DNA of 64,000 nucleotides from Halopseudomonas xiamenensis (GCF_014219065.1 NZ_JACLGO010000003.1:165921-229920); one strand, 5' to 3'. Shown: positions 32,889 to 42,145, counted from the first letter of the stretch. Notes: generated from the letters alone by a model not told the origin. Translations and numbers: made by a program.

Positions 32889-34370
32889 TCAGGCCCGCTG
32901 CCACTCATCGCTACGGGCTGCCGCCCCGGCACCGGCCAGCCGCCCCAGCACCGAGCCGGAGGTCAGGCCCGCGCCACCGGCGTACTTGACGTAATAGAGG
33001 TTGCCGACCAGTTCGCCGGCGGCGTACAGGCCGTCGATCGGCTGTCCCTGCTCATCCAGCACCTGCGCCTGGCTGTCGACCTGCAAACCGCCAAAGGTAA
33101 AGGTGATGCCGCAGGTCACCGCATAGGCAACGAAGGGCGGCTTGATCAGCGGATTGGCCCAATTGGACTTGGGCAGGGCCAGGCCTTCGGTACAGCGACC
33201 GTCGCGGATCGCCGGGTTGAAGGGAATGTCGCTACGCACCGCCGCGTTGTATTCCTCCAAGGTCTGCAGCAACGCCCGGGTATTGACACCCTCCAGCTTG
33301 CCAGCCAGCTCTTCGAGGCTATCGGCCTGAATGCGGGTCGCCTGGCGCACCCGGTATTCGTCGGGCAACAGTGACTCGCTATGCTGGTCGAAGATCTGCC
33401 AGGCCACCCCGCCCGGCTGACGCAGCACCTTCTCGCCCATGCCGGAATAGGTGTAGTTGCGAAAGTCCTCGCCCTCATCGACGAAGCGCCGCCCCTCGGC
33501 ATTCACCACCACCCCCAGGTGGAAGTAGTTCTTCTGCATGTTGAGCAGGTCGATATCACCCATCGCCGGGGCGTTGAGGTCGTAGAACACCGCATGGCAA
33601 CCGGACCAGTTGCCATGCGCGGCGGCGCCGATATCCAGCGCCATCTGGATGCCATCACCGGTATTGAAGCGCGAACCCCGCACCTTGGCCAGATCCCAGC
33701 CTGGGCCCAGGTACTGGGCGCGCCAGCGCAGGTTGGCATGGAAACCACCGGTGGCGACGATCACCGCCGGCGCGGCGAACACCTCACCATCGGCGGCCAG
33801 CACCTGCCAGCGACCATCGCCACAGCGGTTCAGGCGCTTGGCACGCGCCCCATAGAAGACCTCCACGCCCTCGCGCTGTGCCCGGTTGCTCAGCGCCTCG
33901 ACCAGCCCGAGGCCACCGCCGGATACCTCCACGGTAAGACCACCCCAGAACTTGTACTTGCCATCCACCTTGAACGCCTGGCGCCCGTAGATCGGCATGA
34001 AACGCACGCCCTTGGTGGTCATCCAGCGCAGCGTATCCAGGCTCTGGGTGACCACGGTGTCGAGCACCTCCGGGTCGGCCCGGTACTGGCTCATGGCAGC
34101 CAGTTCACCGAAGAAATCATCCTCGCTGTAGCTGCCGAAGTCGCTGGTCTCCAGCTCGCTGTCGAGCAGATCGGGCATCAGCACCCGCAGGTCGTCATTG
34201 CCACGGTAGGCCACGCGAAAGGCGCCACCGGTATGTGCCGAGTTGCCACCTTTCTGCTCCTCAGGCGCGCGCTCCACCAGCGCCACTCGGGCCCCAGTCT
34301 CCCGCGCCGCCAGCGCGGCACAGAGCCCGGCATTACCGCCGCCAAGAACGATTACATCGAATGAATGCAT
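32889..34370 (-). CDS. FAD-dependent dehydrogenase, tricarballylate dehydrogenase (TcuA)-like
   Basis: A 493-residue FAD_binding_2 protein with VIVLGGGNAGLCAALAARETG at the N-terminus (residues 5-25 region), GGNSAHTGGAFRVAY near 43-57, and C-terminal GLYAAGELVGNLYYVKYAGG. The GGNSAHTGGAFR segment and overall length match TcuA-like dehydrogenases. First gene of the operon running to etfA; the PQQ dehydrogenase gene follows after 35 bp. Three paralogues within 12 kb suggest successive desaturations of a ring. Confidence 0.87.
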   Translation of the reverse strand: MHSFDVIVLGGGNAGLCAALAARETGARVALVERAPEEQKGGNSAHTGGAFRVAYRGNDDLRVLMPDLLDSELETSDFGSYSEDDFFGELAAMSQYRADPEVLDTVVTQSLDTLRWMTTKGVRFMPIYGRQAFKVDGKYKFWGGLTVEVSGGGLGLVEALSNRAQREGVEVFYGARAKRLNRCGDGRWQVLAADGEVFAAPAVIVATGGFHANLRWRAQYLGPGWDLAKVRGSRFNTGDGIQMALDIGAAAHGNWSGCHAVFYDLNAPAMGDIDLLNMQKNYFHLGVVVNAEGRRFVDEGEDFRNYTYSGMGEKVLRQPGGVAWQIFDQHSESLLPDEYRVRQATRIQADSLEELAGKLEGVNTRALLQTLEEYNAAVRSDIPFNPAIRDGRCTEGLALPKSNWANPLIKPPFVAYAVTCGITFTFGGLQVDSQAQVLDEQGQPIDGLYAAGELVGNLYYVKYAGGAGLTSGSVLGRLAGAGAAARSDEWQRA

Positions 34371-34521
34371 GCAGCCCCCTGTTATGGCCGGCGCAATGGG
34401 AGGCCGGCTGTGAACATGGCTGCATTATCCGGGGAGCCCGGAGGAGGTAGGAGTCTTCGGGATCGAAGGGGGTTTTCAGGTTAGCTGTAAAATCGGGAGG
34501 AGCTAACATCAGGCCAGGGAA

Positions 34522-34541
34522 GGCCGGGTTCCATCCCGGCC
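34522..34541. repeat. REP-like hairpin, inverted copy of 102-121
   Basis: GGCCGGG-TTCCAT-CCCGGCC, the exact reverse complement of the unit at 102-121. It lies between the convergent/divergent ends of the FAD dehydrogenase and thrH genes. The remaining 34371-34601 spacer holds this and the next hairpin; I saw no clear promoter in it. Confidence 0.75.
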
Positions 34542-34565
34542 AGCGGTGTTTCTATGAACGGCACT

Positions 34566-34585
34566 GGTCGAGGTGGAACTCGACC
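34566..34585. repeat. REP-like hairpin near the thrH 3' end
   Basis: GGTCGAG-GTGGAA-CTCGACC, a perfect 7-bp stem with the family's hexanucleotide loop. It starts 17 bp beyond the thrH stop on its transcribed strand and may serve as its 3' end. Confidence 0.7.
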
Positions 34586-34601
34586 TTCCATGGAACCAGC
34601 C

Positions 34602-35219
34602 TTACAACACCAGCGAACGATTCGACGCCTTGATGAATTCCTGCTTCAGGTCCTCGAAGGTATGCACCGCCGGGAACTGCGGAAATTCAGCAATGACGTT
34701 GTCTGGTGCATGGAACAGGATGCCGGCATGCGCCTCGGACAGCATGGTGGTGTCATTGTAGGAATCGCCAGCGGCGATCACCCGGTAGTACAGACTCTTG
34801 AATGCCAGCACCGACTGGCGCTTGGGATCCTTCTGGCGCAGCTGATAGTCCACTACCCGGCCGCTGTCATCGGTCACCAGCTTGTGGCACAGCAGGGTCG
34901 GAAAGCCCAACTGACGCATCAGCGGCTGGGAGAATTCATAGAAGGTATCGGACAGGATCACCACCTGGAAGCGCTCACGCAGCCAGTTGACGAACTCCAC
35001 CGCGCCGTCCAGCGGCTTCAGCGTGCCGATGACTTCCTGGATGTCCGTCAGCTTCAGGCCATGCTCATCGAGAATGCGCAGGCGCTGCTTCATCAGCACG
35101 TCGTAATCCGGGATATCCCTGGTGGTCGCACGCAGCTCGGCGATACCGGTTTTCTCGGCAAAGGCAATCCAGATTTCGGGGACCAGAACACCTTCGAGGT
35201 CAAGGCAGGCGATTTCCAC
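34602..35219 (-). CDS. thrH: Phosphoserine phosphatase / homoserine phosphotransferase ThrH
   Basis: A 205-residue HAD-superfamily enzyme with the ThrH version of motif I, ACLDLEGVLVPE (Asp6), motif II ILSDTFYEF, Lys in RQKDPKRQ, and motif III AAGDSYNDTTML. ThrH dephosphorylates phosphoserine and can transfer the phosphate to homoserine, linking serine and threonine synthesis. It is characteristic of Pseudomonas. Cytoplasmic, monocistronic and divergent from cysH. Confidence 0.96.
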   Translation of the reverse strand: MEIACLDLEGVLVPEIWIAFAEKTGIAELRATTRDIPDYDVLMKQRLRILDEHGLKLTDIQEVIGTLKPLDGAVEFVNWLRERFQVVILSDTFYEFSQPLMRQLGFPTLLCHKLVTDDSGRVVDYQLRQKDPKRQSVLAFKSLYYRVIAAGDSYNDTTMLSEAHAGILFHAPDNVIAEFPQFPAVHTFEDLKQEFIKASNRSLVL

Positions 35220-35427
35220 AGAGTACTCCTGAAGCAGTGATTGAACTGGCGCAACAATCTACCGGCTCCGCTTGCGGGGCGCAACGGCGAGCCGACCGAA
35301 CACCGGATATTGATAGCCAAAGAGCATAAAACTATAACCAAATAAAAGCAGAAGTGCTAAGCGGCGCTTGTTAAAATGCCGCGATTAAAGATGGCCCGCA
35401 TGCAGGGCCGCATTGCGGGAGAGCCTG

Positions 35428-36162
35428 ATGTCCACCAATCTGTTCGATGTAGAAACCCTGGCCGCGGAATATGCCAGCAAGTCGCCGCAGGATATTCTCA
35501 AGCTGGCCATACAGCAATTCGATGATCTGTGGCTGTCGTTCAGCGGCGCCGACGATATCGTCGTGCTCGACATGGCCTGGAAGATCAACCCGAACATCAA
35601 GGTCTTCACCCTGGACACCGGCCGCCTGCACCCGGAAACCTATCGTTTCCTCGAAGAAGTGCGCAAGCACTACGGCATCCAGCTGGAGGTACTGTCCCCG
35701 GACCAGCGGTCACTGGAAGCCTATGTGAAGGAAAAGGGCCTGTTCGACTTCTACGAAAGCGGTCACGGCGAGTGCTGCGGCATCCGCAAGATCGCCCCGC
35801 TACGCCGCAAGCTGGCTACCGTCGACGCCTGGATCACCGGCCAGCGCCGCGACCAGAGCCCCGGCACCCGCAGTCATGTACCGGTCATCGAACAGGACCT
35901 GAGCTTCGGCAGTATCGAACGCCCGCTGATCAAGTTCAACCCGCTGGCCAACTACAGCAGCGAGGATGTATGGAACTACATCCGCATGCTGGAGATTCCC
36001 TACAACAAGCTGCATGAGCGCGGTTTCATCAGCATCGGCTGCGAACCCTGCACCCGCCCGGTGCTGCCCAACCAGCATGAACGCGAAGGCCGCTGGTGGT
36101 GGGAAGAAGCCACCCAGAAGGAATGTGGCCTGCACGCGGGTAACCTGATCGCAAAGAACTGA
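35428..36162 (+). CDS. cysH: Adenylyl-sulfate (APS) reductase CysH, iron-sulfur type
   Basis: A 244-residue thioredoxin-dependent reductase of assimilatory sulfate reduction. The [4Fe-4S] ligands Cys116-Cys117 (HGECCGIRK) and Cys205/Cys208 (GCEPCTRP) mark it as APS- rather than PAPS-specific. The catalytic Cys233 is in KECGLH. The P-loop-like SFSGADD (37-43) and [10 protein letters not shown] bind the nucleotide. The start at 35428 has GGAG 6 nt upstream; the frame is open to 35413. Its presence 12 kb from cysB fits sulfur-regulated expression. A REP cluster follows the stop. Confidence 0.97.
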   Translation: MSTNLFDVETLAAEYASKSPQDILKLAIQQFDDLWLSFSGADDIVVLDMAWKINPNIKVFTLDTGRLHPETYRFLEEVRKHYGIQLEVLSPDQRSLEAYVKEKGLFDFYESGHGECCGIRKIAPLRRKLATVDAWITGQRRDQSPGTRSHVPVIEQDLSFGSIERPLIKFNPLANYSSEDVWNYIRMLEIPYNKLHERGFISIGCEPCTRPVLPNQHEREGRWWWEEATQKECGLHAGNLIAKN

Positions 36163-36165
36163 CAA

Positions 36166-36324
36166 GCTCGCCAGGGTTGGCGAGCACCTGCTCGCCGACA
36201 GCCATCAGCGGCTCGAAATTGCAGGCGTAGCGCAGGTGCGCTACACCCCAAGACTGCAGGCCGCTGGTGTGTGGATTGATTATATGCGTGCTGCAAACCG
36301 GCAAGCCCGCCAGGGTTGGCGAGT
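36166..36324. repeat. REP cluster after cysH (three palindromes)
   Basis: A hairpin GCTCGCCA-GGGT-TGGCGAGC at 36166-36185 is repeated with small changes at 36305-36324. The surrounding 32 bp (from CAAGC to CTGCTCG) are nearly the same in both. Between them lies a second type, GTAGCGCA-GG-TGCGCTAC at 36227-36244, which recurs at 49516-49533. The array fills the gap between convergent cysH and Slam genes, so it could end both transcripts. Confidence 0.8.
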
Positions 36325-36358
36325 GCCTGCTCGATGAAAAACCACCGCGACCTTTCCC

Positions 36359-37837
36359 TCAAAAGCTACGCCGCAACATCAAACTCACCTCGGTCTGCTC
36401 AAACCCGAACGCCCAATCCAGATTGCTGTGATTGATGCTATGCCGCAACCGGATCTCCGGCGTCAGTCCCGCAACCTTCCAGCCATTGACCCCGGCGCTG
36501 AGGATATACACCTGCTGCCGGTCCCGCCGCCGGTCACCGAGAAAGAAGTCATGGGCATCATTGCGGCTGTCGCGGTAGATAGCCATGCCGTTGACAAACA
36601 AACCGGCTGGCCCGGGAAAGCCGTGGTACACCCCTGCCCTCGCCGCCCAATCCTTGCTGCTGGCCTGCTCTATCTCGTATTTGCGGCGACTCACAGTTAA
36701 CCCGCCATACAGACTGGTATTGACTTGCGGCATATAAGCCGCCGTCGCGCCCCACTGATACAACTCATAATCCGCGCCGAGACGCTGGCCCTTGCTGGTA
36801 TATTCGTAGCGGCGGGCGTCCAGGTTAGTGCTGATCTGCCACTTGCGGCCCAGGGTATGCCGCCACTCCAGTTGCAGCCCGTGGGCCAGATACTCACTGG
36901 CACGGTTGCGGTAATAATGCTCGACGTAGGGCATGGCGCTGATGCTGTTGCGCGCATTCAGATACTGATAGCCCACCTGCAACTGGGCCAGGTTGGTGCT
37001 GTAGTCCTGCATGGTCGCGGTGCTCAACGGATTGGTTTTGTCGTAATAGGTGCCGTAGCTCATCGGCCGCAGTTGCAGGTTGTGATTGCCTGACAGGTTA
37101 TAGCGCCGTTGCAACGACAGCTCATAATTAACCAGCCCGGACTCGATGGGATCAGGCATCTGCCGTTCAAAAAAGCAGATACCGGCAAAATAGTTCAGGC
37201 AGCTGTAATAGCCATTGCCCTGGTTGATATTGTCGTTATACCCCACCCCGACCGCCGCGCTGCCATGCCAACGGTCACGGATGGCCATGGCCTGCTGGTA
37301 TTGCGCTACCAGCATCTGCACCTCTGCGGGCAGCCCCATGGCCAGCACCTTGTCAAAACCCTGCGCGGCACGTTGCTCCTGATGATCTTCAAACCACAGA
37401 CGGGCCAGCTCCAACTGGATCCTTGCATCCTGCGGCTCCTGCTCGTTGGCTTGCTCCATCAGCCGCAGTGCCTGCGGATACTTGCCCTGAAAACGGGCAT
37501 ACAGGCTTTCCGCCATATTCGCCAGCGCGGGCCGATGCCCCGGCAGCTCGCGATAACGGGCGATAAAGTCCGGCAACTGTGTCCACTGCTGGGTATTGAT
37601 CGCCACATAGATCGCCGGAGTAAGCGCCTCCAGGGTACTCGGCACCTGGTAGCGCTGGCCCTCATACATCAGCGTACCAGGCGGCGGTGCCAGCTCCTCC
37701 TCGGCCTGGGATCGCTGCTCAAGACTGCGGCGGGTCTGCTCCTGCAAAAAGCGCGTATCGTCGTCATCGGCCCAGATTGCGGGCGCAACAAGGCACGCCA
37801 TAAACGACAGCCAGAGGGCTGTGGAACGGCAAGACAT
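36359..37837 (-). CDS. Slam-type outer-membrane translocon (type XI secretion)
   Basis: A 492-residue surface-lipoprotein-assembly-modifier-like protein: signal peptide (MSCRSTALWLSFMACLVAP ending AIWA), an N-terminal TPR region (about 85-195, including PQALRLMEQANEQEPQDARI), and a C-terminal 14-strand beta-barrel (about 200-492) ending in RRSF with the terminal Phe recognised by the BAM machinery. Slam proteins move specific cargo across the outer membrane. The cargo gene is normally adjacent; here a hemophilin-like protein is encoded just upstream, with a TonB receptor before it. The gene ends by convergence with cysH. Confidence 0.9.
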   Translation of the reverse strand: MSCRSTALWLSFMACLVAPAIWADDDDTRFLQEQTRRSLEQRSQAEEELAPPPGTLMYEGQRYQVPSTLEALTPAIYVAINTQQWTQLPDFIARYRELPGHRPALANMAESLYARFQGKYPQALRLMEQANEQEPQDARIQLELARLWFEDHQEQRAAQGFDKVLAMGLPAEVQMLVAQYQQAMAIRDRWHGSAAVGVGYNDNINQGNGYYSCLNYFAGICFFERQMPDPIESGLVNYELSLQRRYNLSGNHNLQLRPMSYGTYYDKTNPLSTATMQDYSTNLAQLQVGYQYLNARNSISAMPYVEHYYRNRASEYLAHGLQLEWRHTLGRKWQISTNLDARRYEYTSKGQRLGADYELYQWGATAAYMPQVNTSLYGGLTVSRRKYEIEQASSKDWAARAGVYHGFPGPAGLFVNGMAIYRDSRNDAHDFFLGDRRRDRQQVYILSAGVNGWKVAGLTPEIRLRHSINHSNLDWAFGFEQTEVSLMLRRSF

Positions 37838-37872
37838 AGAAATTTTTCCATTCTGAGTGATGGCGTCATAGA

Positions 37873-37898
37873 ATGGAGGCCGGCGAACCGGCCTCCAT
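37873..37898 (-). promoter_or_regulatory. UUCG-capped hairpin between cargo and Slam genes
   Basis: On the transcript, ATGGAGGCCGG and CCGGCCTCCAT pair over 11 bp with a TTCG tetraloop, an exceptionally stable fold. There is no T run, so it looks like an mRNA-stability or partial attenuation element rather than a full terminator. The position, 107 bp after the cargo stop and 36 bp before the Slam start, would allow more cargo than translocon to be made. Confidence 0.7.
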
Positions 37899-38004
37899 CA
37901 GGTACTACAGGTACTCTCCGTACAAGCAATGCCAAGTGGAAACCACCCGGATTGCCCTGTTTGACGCTCTTCACTGGTGGCCGCCAGTGGAGAGTGGTCA
38001 AACC

Positions 38005-38964
38005 TTAGGGAGCGATTTTACTGCCACCGAAGGCGACATGATCTGCCGCGCTTGCACCGCCGGTATAGATACCGGCCAGGGCATCAGCATTGTTATAGAA
38101 GCGACCTTCGATAGTGCTGCCATTATTGAAGGTGCCATCGCTGCCAATGCTGGTACCAGCAAAGTTAATGCTGCTACTACCCCGATCGATGGTGCCGGTA
38201 ATACCACCTGCACCCGAGGCATAGTTAGCGGTCAGCTCGCCAGTATAGAAGCTCTGGTTACCCGGCAGGCCACCAGGCAGAACATTACCCACGGCGTCTG
38301 TACCCGTCTGATTGATACCGATCACACCGTAAACCGCATTGACCAGTGTTGGCATGCTGTTATTCGCAACAGGGTTATCGCCCACATACCAGACAGTGCG
38401 ACCAGTATCGGTCATATTGAGGTTGGTGCTGTTGGCTGGCGGAGTACCCACAGCGCGAGGTGCCCACTCGCCGAAGTACACACCATTGCCCACGGCCAGC
38501 GGAACGACAGGGCTGGCCGGAGTGCCCGAACTATTGGCCGCTACCTGCCCGATCACCAGGCCACCGAACTGCGGCGCGATGGACAGGGTGGTGATCTGAC
38601 GAATGCTGTTGACGGCGAAGTTGGCATAAGTGCTACCCGCGCCATTCACCGACCCGGTATCTTTCCACACTTGGGCGACGTTGATCGGCAAGGCAGGCAT
38701 GCCCATATCGGAAGGCGTCATGATCGCGCCATTGCCATGGTCGGCAATGGCGTTATTCGAGCCATTGATCGGGCCACCTGCCAGGTCGATACGGGTGCTC
38801 GCCCCATTCAGCGCCACACCGGAGTTACCGCCACCGAACAGGATGTGGTTCGACGCCCCCACAGCCACGCCCGCACTATTCGAGGTTCCCCCCAGAGGGA
38901 CAGCCAGTGCAGCACCACTACCTATCAGCGCCATGATGGCCAGAGCCAATGTTGATTTTTTCAT
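38005..38964 (-). CDS. Hemophilin-like secreted Slam cargo protein
   Basis: A 319-residue protein with a Sec signal peptide ending GAALA-VPL and no lipobox, so it is soluble after export. The N-terminal half is Gly/Asn/Ser/Thr-rich beta structure. The C-terminal part (from about residue 225) resembles the small beta-barrel of TbpB/hemophilin proteins, with alternating FYTGELTANYASG, GGITGTIDRGS, INFAGTSIG, GRFYNNADALAGIY and a closing DHVAFGGSKIAP. Such barrels are the recognition element for Slam. Hemophilins capture haem and deliver it to a TonB receptor, whose gene is 61 bp upstream. ATG 38964 has GAGGA 8 nt away. Haem as ligand is inferred. Confidence 0.78.
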   Translation of the reverse strand: MKKSTLALAIMALIGSGAALAVPLGGTSNSAGVAVGASNHILFGGGNSGVALNGASTRIDLAGGPINGSNNAIADHGNGAIMTPSDMGMPALPINVAQVWKDTGSVNGAGSTYANFAVNSIRQITTLSIAPQFGGLVIGQVAANSSGTPASPVVPLAVGNGVYFGEWAPRAVGTPPANSTNLNMTDTGRTVWYVGDNPVANNSMPTLVNAVYGVIGINQTGTDAVGNVLPGGLPGNQSFYTGELTANYASGAGGITGTIDRGSSSINFAGTSIGSDGTFNNGSTIEGRFYNNADALAGIYTGGASAADHVAFGGSKIAP

Positions 38965-39025
38965 TTTCATATCCTCTTGATTGAGTTTAAAAACGGCTGG
39001 TTTTTTACAAAAAACCAGCAAAAAA

Positions 39026-42000
39026 CTAGAAATTAATTTTTAGTCCTGCTGTAAGAGTGCGTCCCGGTCCCGGCAACAGGGTCTTGGCCATCGGGTCCAG
39101 ATAATATTCATCGGTCAGGTTGGTCACGCCCAGGTTCAAGGCCACCTGCTTATTCACCTCGAAATTGGCATACAGGTCATGCAGTAGAACCGAGCGCCAG
39201 TAGAAGCCATCCTGATTACCGTCTCTGAACCACATATCCCGACTGGTCAAGCTGTTGCCAGCAGAGAGTTCCGAGGCCAGCAGGCTATCCAGTTGGCTGT
39301 TTTCCGCACCCGCGTGGTATACGCTGCGCCAGCCCAATTCCAGCCGCTCATTGAACAGACGAGTGCCCAGCAATAGATCGATGGAGTATTTGGGTTGCAG
39401 GCTGTTGCCGCTGTAAGTACCGGGAAAACCGCCGGTCATGCAGCTGGGAATTCTGTTGTAATACGGGTCAAGGCTCGATGCGTAATCCTTGTCACAGAGT
39501 TTCTGGTTCAGCCGGTAGGTGCCCCCCAGGCTGCCAAACATACGCCCCGTATCGAAACGTGACTGTAACTCCACTCCACTGGTTTTTTTCTTGTCGAACT
39601 GAATGCTGTCGTAGAATGAACCCCGGTCGATAAAATTCTTGATCTCGGTGTTGTAGTAACTCAGGCGCACATCGGCAAATCCCAGACTCGGGAAGAACTG
39701 GGTCAGGTCATGGGCATAACCCACCTCCCAGTTGTTACTGCGTTCCGGCTTGCTGGCACCCGCCGCCAGGGTTCCCACCGTGCCGGCACCGTCGAGGATG
39801 GCACTGGAGGTCAGCTCGTTGATACTGGGAAAGCGAGTGGTTTGTGCATAACGGGCAAAGACGGTACCAAAAGGGGTAATGCGGGCGGTGGCGCTAAGCA
39901 CCGGACTAAAGGCATCACCGGACTGCTCTTCTGGAGCCTCCCATCCTTGGCTGGCATCCAGCGTTTCATAAATATCCGTGCCATATAAAGAATTTGTTGG
40001 GTAAATTACGGGCACACTGATCTCTGTCGCATTACCACTTTGATCCAAAGCGTTTTCTACGACTTCATATAGCTTCGAAGTGTCAACGTCACCATTGGCG
40101 AATGGGTTTTGCGAAGAGTCCGGCTTGCCATCCTTATAGGGAATAAATGCTGTTTTCTTCCAGAATACGTATCTATAGCCATTAACGTTTGCTCCGACAA
40201 CCTCTCCGTGTTCCTCATAGAACTGCCATATTGTTCCATTTTGTATTGCTTCTTGACGGGCCATGTTTTCTTCAGGAGTCAGCAACTCTCCCCATTCCAG
40301 CTCCACACCGGTTTTGCGCCGTGTTGCCTTATAAAACTCACTCTGCTGGCGGCGAAGCCTGGCCGTGCCGGTATCCTTACCGGTGTAATGCAGATAGCGG
40401 GTGCCTGCCGTTACAGTGAGCCAATCGGTGGCCTGCCAGGCCAGGTTCATCATGGCCGAGTATTCCTTGCGTTCACCCGAACGCGGGCCGAAACGGTCGG
40501 TCCCGGTATTCAGATAAACGCCATCCGGCAGCATGCTGTTGGTGTTTCTATTACTCTGCTGTACCCGCTCATCCAGTTTCTCCTGCTGGTAACTGCCGCC
40601 AAGGGTCAGTTGCAGGTTGCTGGCCAGGATCATCTGGTTGCTGAAATCAAAGCCAGTGCGGTCATGAGTGGTCCATTGCCGGCCAAGGGGAACAATGGTG
40701 CCGTCGTGGTCTGGCTCAGGCCAGATCCCAGTACAGGTACCTTCCCACGGCCCAGTACAGAAACTATCCCAAAGTCCCAATTCATCCCTTTTGGCATCAT
40801 CAAGATCGAGGCCCCAGGGTGACGCACCCGTTTGATAGCGGGTGCCCTTCGCCTTGGTCTGCCACAGACTGGTTTCCAGATCCAGCCATCTGGAGTCCAT
40901 GGGCTTTATGTCGTAACTCAGCTTGTAACTGTCGAGCCTCAGTTCCGAGCGCGGATCTTCATAGACGAAGTTGCGAATGTTCGCCCAGTCAAGATCCGGC
41001 TGGGCTTGCTCCGCGCCCTCTCGATAGGCATACATCAGCATCGAGCGACCGGGCGTGGTTTCACCGAAGGTCGTATCGGTACGCATGAATTGCAGACCCA
41101 GCCTTTGTTCGTTGGGCAGGTACCAATTGTTCTTGATCAGGGTGGTTTCGGTTTCACTGGAGGTATTGAACACCTCGCTGCCCGCAGCGTATACCTTGGT
41201 CAGGTTAGGGAGGTAGACGTCAGTGCTACTGGTATCCCATACATCGTGTCCCTGATATCTGCCGGCATTGTTTTTCCCGGCATAGTAGTTCCCCGAAGTA
41301 CGCTCGCTGCGCGACAGCAGGATATCGACGAACTCATTGCGCCCGGCAATGGCCAGCATTTCCGAGTGGTCCTCGAAGTTGAGTGCCTGACTATCGCTTC
41401 TGGTACGTGCAGGTGGCGTATCGATCGTTATGCCATCCGTGTTAGCCCGCGCTGCACCGGGTATGCTGCGATAGTCCTGACCATACACCGAGGCGGCATC
41501 GAACCGGGGCTTGCTGGTATTGCCCGAGGTTTTCAGGTTAGCTTCGATACCCCAGCTATCGCCTTCGGGGATGATGTCGCCGGCTTCGATGGTGCGGATG
41601 TTCACCGCCCCGCCCACGCCGCTCTTGATACCCCGGCTCAGCGACGGGCCTTTCTCCACTTCGATGCTGCGGAACAGCGCCGGGTCGACATAGCTGCGGT
41701 TGCCCGCCCCCACGAAATGTAGCCAGACGTTGGTCGATTGCTCGGTACCATCGATGGTCAGCGGCGTGCGCCCCTCGCCGGTAATGCCGCGGATATTCGG
41801 GGTGATGGCCTGGCTGCTGCGCGTGTCCATGCTGTAGACGCCGTTCATGCCCTTGAACACGTCGCCGGGATTGGTGACCTGGAAGCGCTGCAGTTCCTCG
41901 CGGCCCTGGTAAACGCTGGTGACGTTTTCCTGGTAGACGTTCAGATGCCCCACTTCGTCCTGGGTCAGCCGCTGGCCGCGAACGTTGATCGGCGGCAGCG

Positions 42001-42145
42001 TCAGCGCCTCGTCCTGCCGTGCGGCCTCCTCCGTTGATACCTTATCCGTGTTATTCGTATTTTCCTGGCCGTGTACCAGCGTCGCTGGTCCCGCCAGACA
42101 TAGCGCCGATATGATGAGCGCCAGTTTTTTCTGCTTGAATGGCAT
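39026..42145 (-). CDS. TonB-dependent receptor, partner of the Slam cargo
   Basis: A 1039-residue outer-membrane receptor: signal peptide ending LVHG-QEN, plug domain (about 60-180: GREELQRFQVTNPGDVFKGM, NIRGITGEGRTPLTIDG, VEKGPSLSRG), then a 22-strand barrel ending in TAGLKINF. It is large for the family. Residues about 629-729 (DNA 39961-40260) come from a stretch of about 43% GC by hand count, against about 60% or more around it, so a loop there may have been acquired or evolve fast. It probably imports the ligand (haem or iron) delivered by the secreted cargo. A Fur-like box lies 85 bp upstream of the start. Confidence 0.93.
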   Translation of the reverse strand: MPFKQKKLALIISALCLAGPATLVHGQENTNNTDKVSTEEAARQDEALTLPPINVRGQRLTQDEVGHLNVYQENVTSVYQGREELQRFQVTNPGDVFKGMNGVYSMDTRSSQAITPNIRGITGEGRTPLTIDGTEQSTNVWLHFVGAGNRSYVDPALFRSIEVEKGPSLSRGIKSGVGGAVNIRTIEAGDIIPEGDSWGIEANLKTSGNTSKPRFDAASVYGQDYRSIPGAARANTDGITIDTPPARTRSDSQALNFEDHSEMLAIAGRNEFVDILLSRSERTSGNYYAGKNNAGRYQGHDVWDTSSTDVYLPNLTKVYAAGSEVFNTSSETETTLIKNNWYLPNEQRLGLQFMRTDTTFGETTPGRSMLMYAYREGAEQAQPDLDWANIRNFVYEDPRSELRLDSYKLSYDIKPMDSRWLDLETSLWQTKAKGTRYQTGASPWGLDLDDAKRDELGLWDSFCTGPWEGTCTGIWPEPDHDGTIVPLGRQWTTHDRTGFDFSNQMILASNLQLTLGGSYQQEKLDERVQQSNRNTNSMLPDGVYLNTGTDRFGPRSGERKEYSAMMNLAWQATDWLTVTAGTRYLHYTGKDTGTARLRRQQSEFYKATRRKTGVELEWGELLTPEENMARQEAIQNGTIWQFYEEHGEVVGANVNGYRYVFWKKTAFIPYKDGKPDSSQNPFANGDVDTSKLYEVVENALDQSGNATEISVPVIYPTNSLYGTDIYETLDASQGWEAPEEQSGDAFSPVLSATARITPFGTVFARYAQTTRFPSINELTSSAILDGAGTVGTLAAGASKPERSNNWEVGYAHDLTQFFPSLGFADVRLSYYNTEIKNFIDRGSFYDSIQFDKKKTSGVELQSRFDTGRMFGSLGGTYRLNQKLCDKDYASSLDPYYNRIPSCMTGGFPGTYSGNSLQPKYSIDLLLGTRLFNERLELGWRSVYHAGAENSQLDSLLASELSAGNSLTSRDMWFRDGNQDGFYWRSVLLHDLYANFEVNKQVALNLGVTNLTDEYYLDPMAKTLLPGPGRTLTAGLKINF

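Noticed and set aside
34371..34500. Possible second sigma-54 promoter before the FAD/PQQ/ETF operon
   Set aside because: The best match has GG and GC separated by 9 rather than 10 bases and lacks TGGCAC, so it does not meet the spacing rule.
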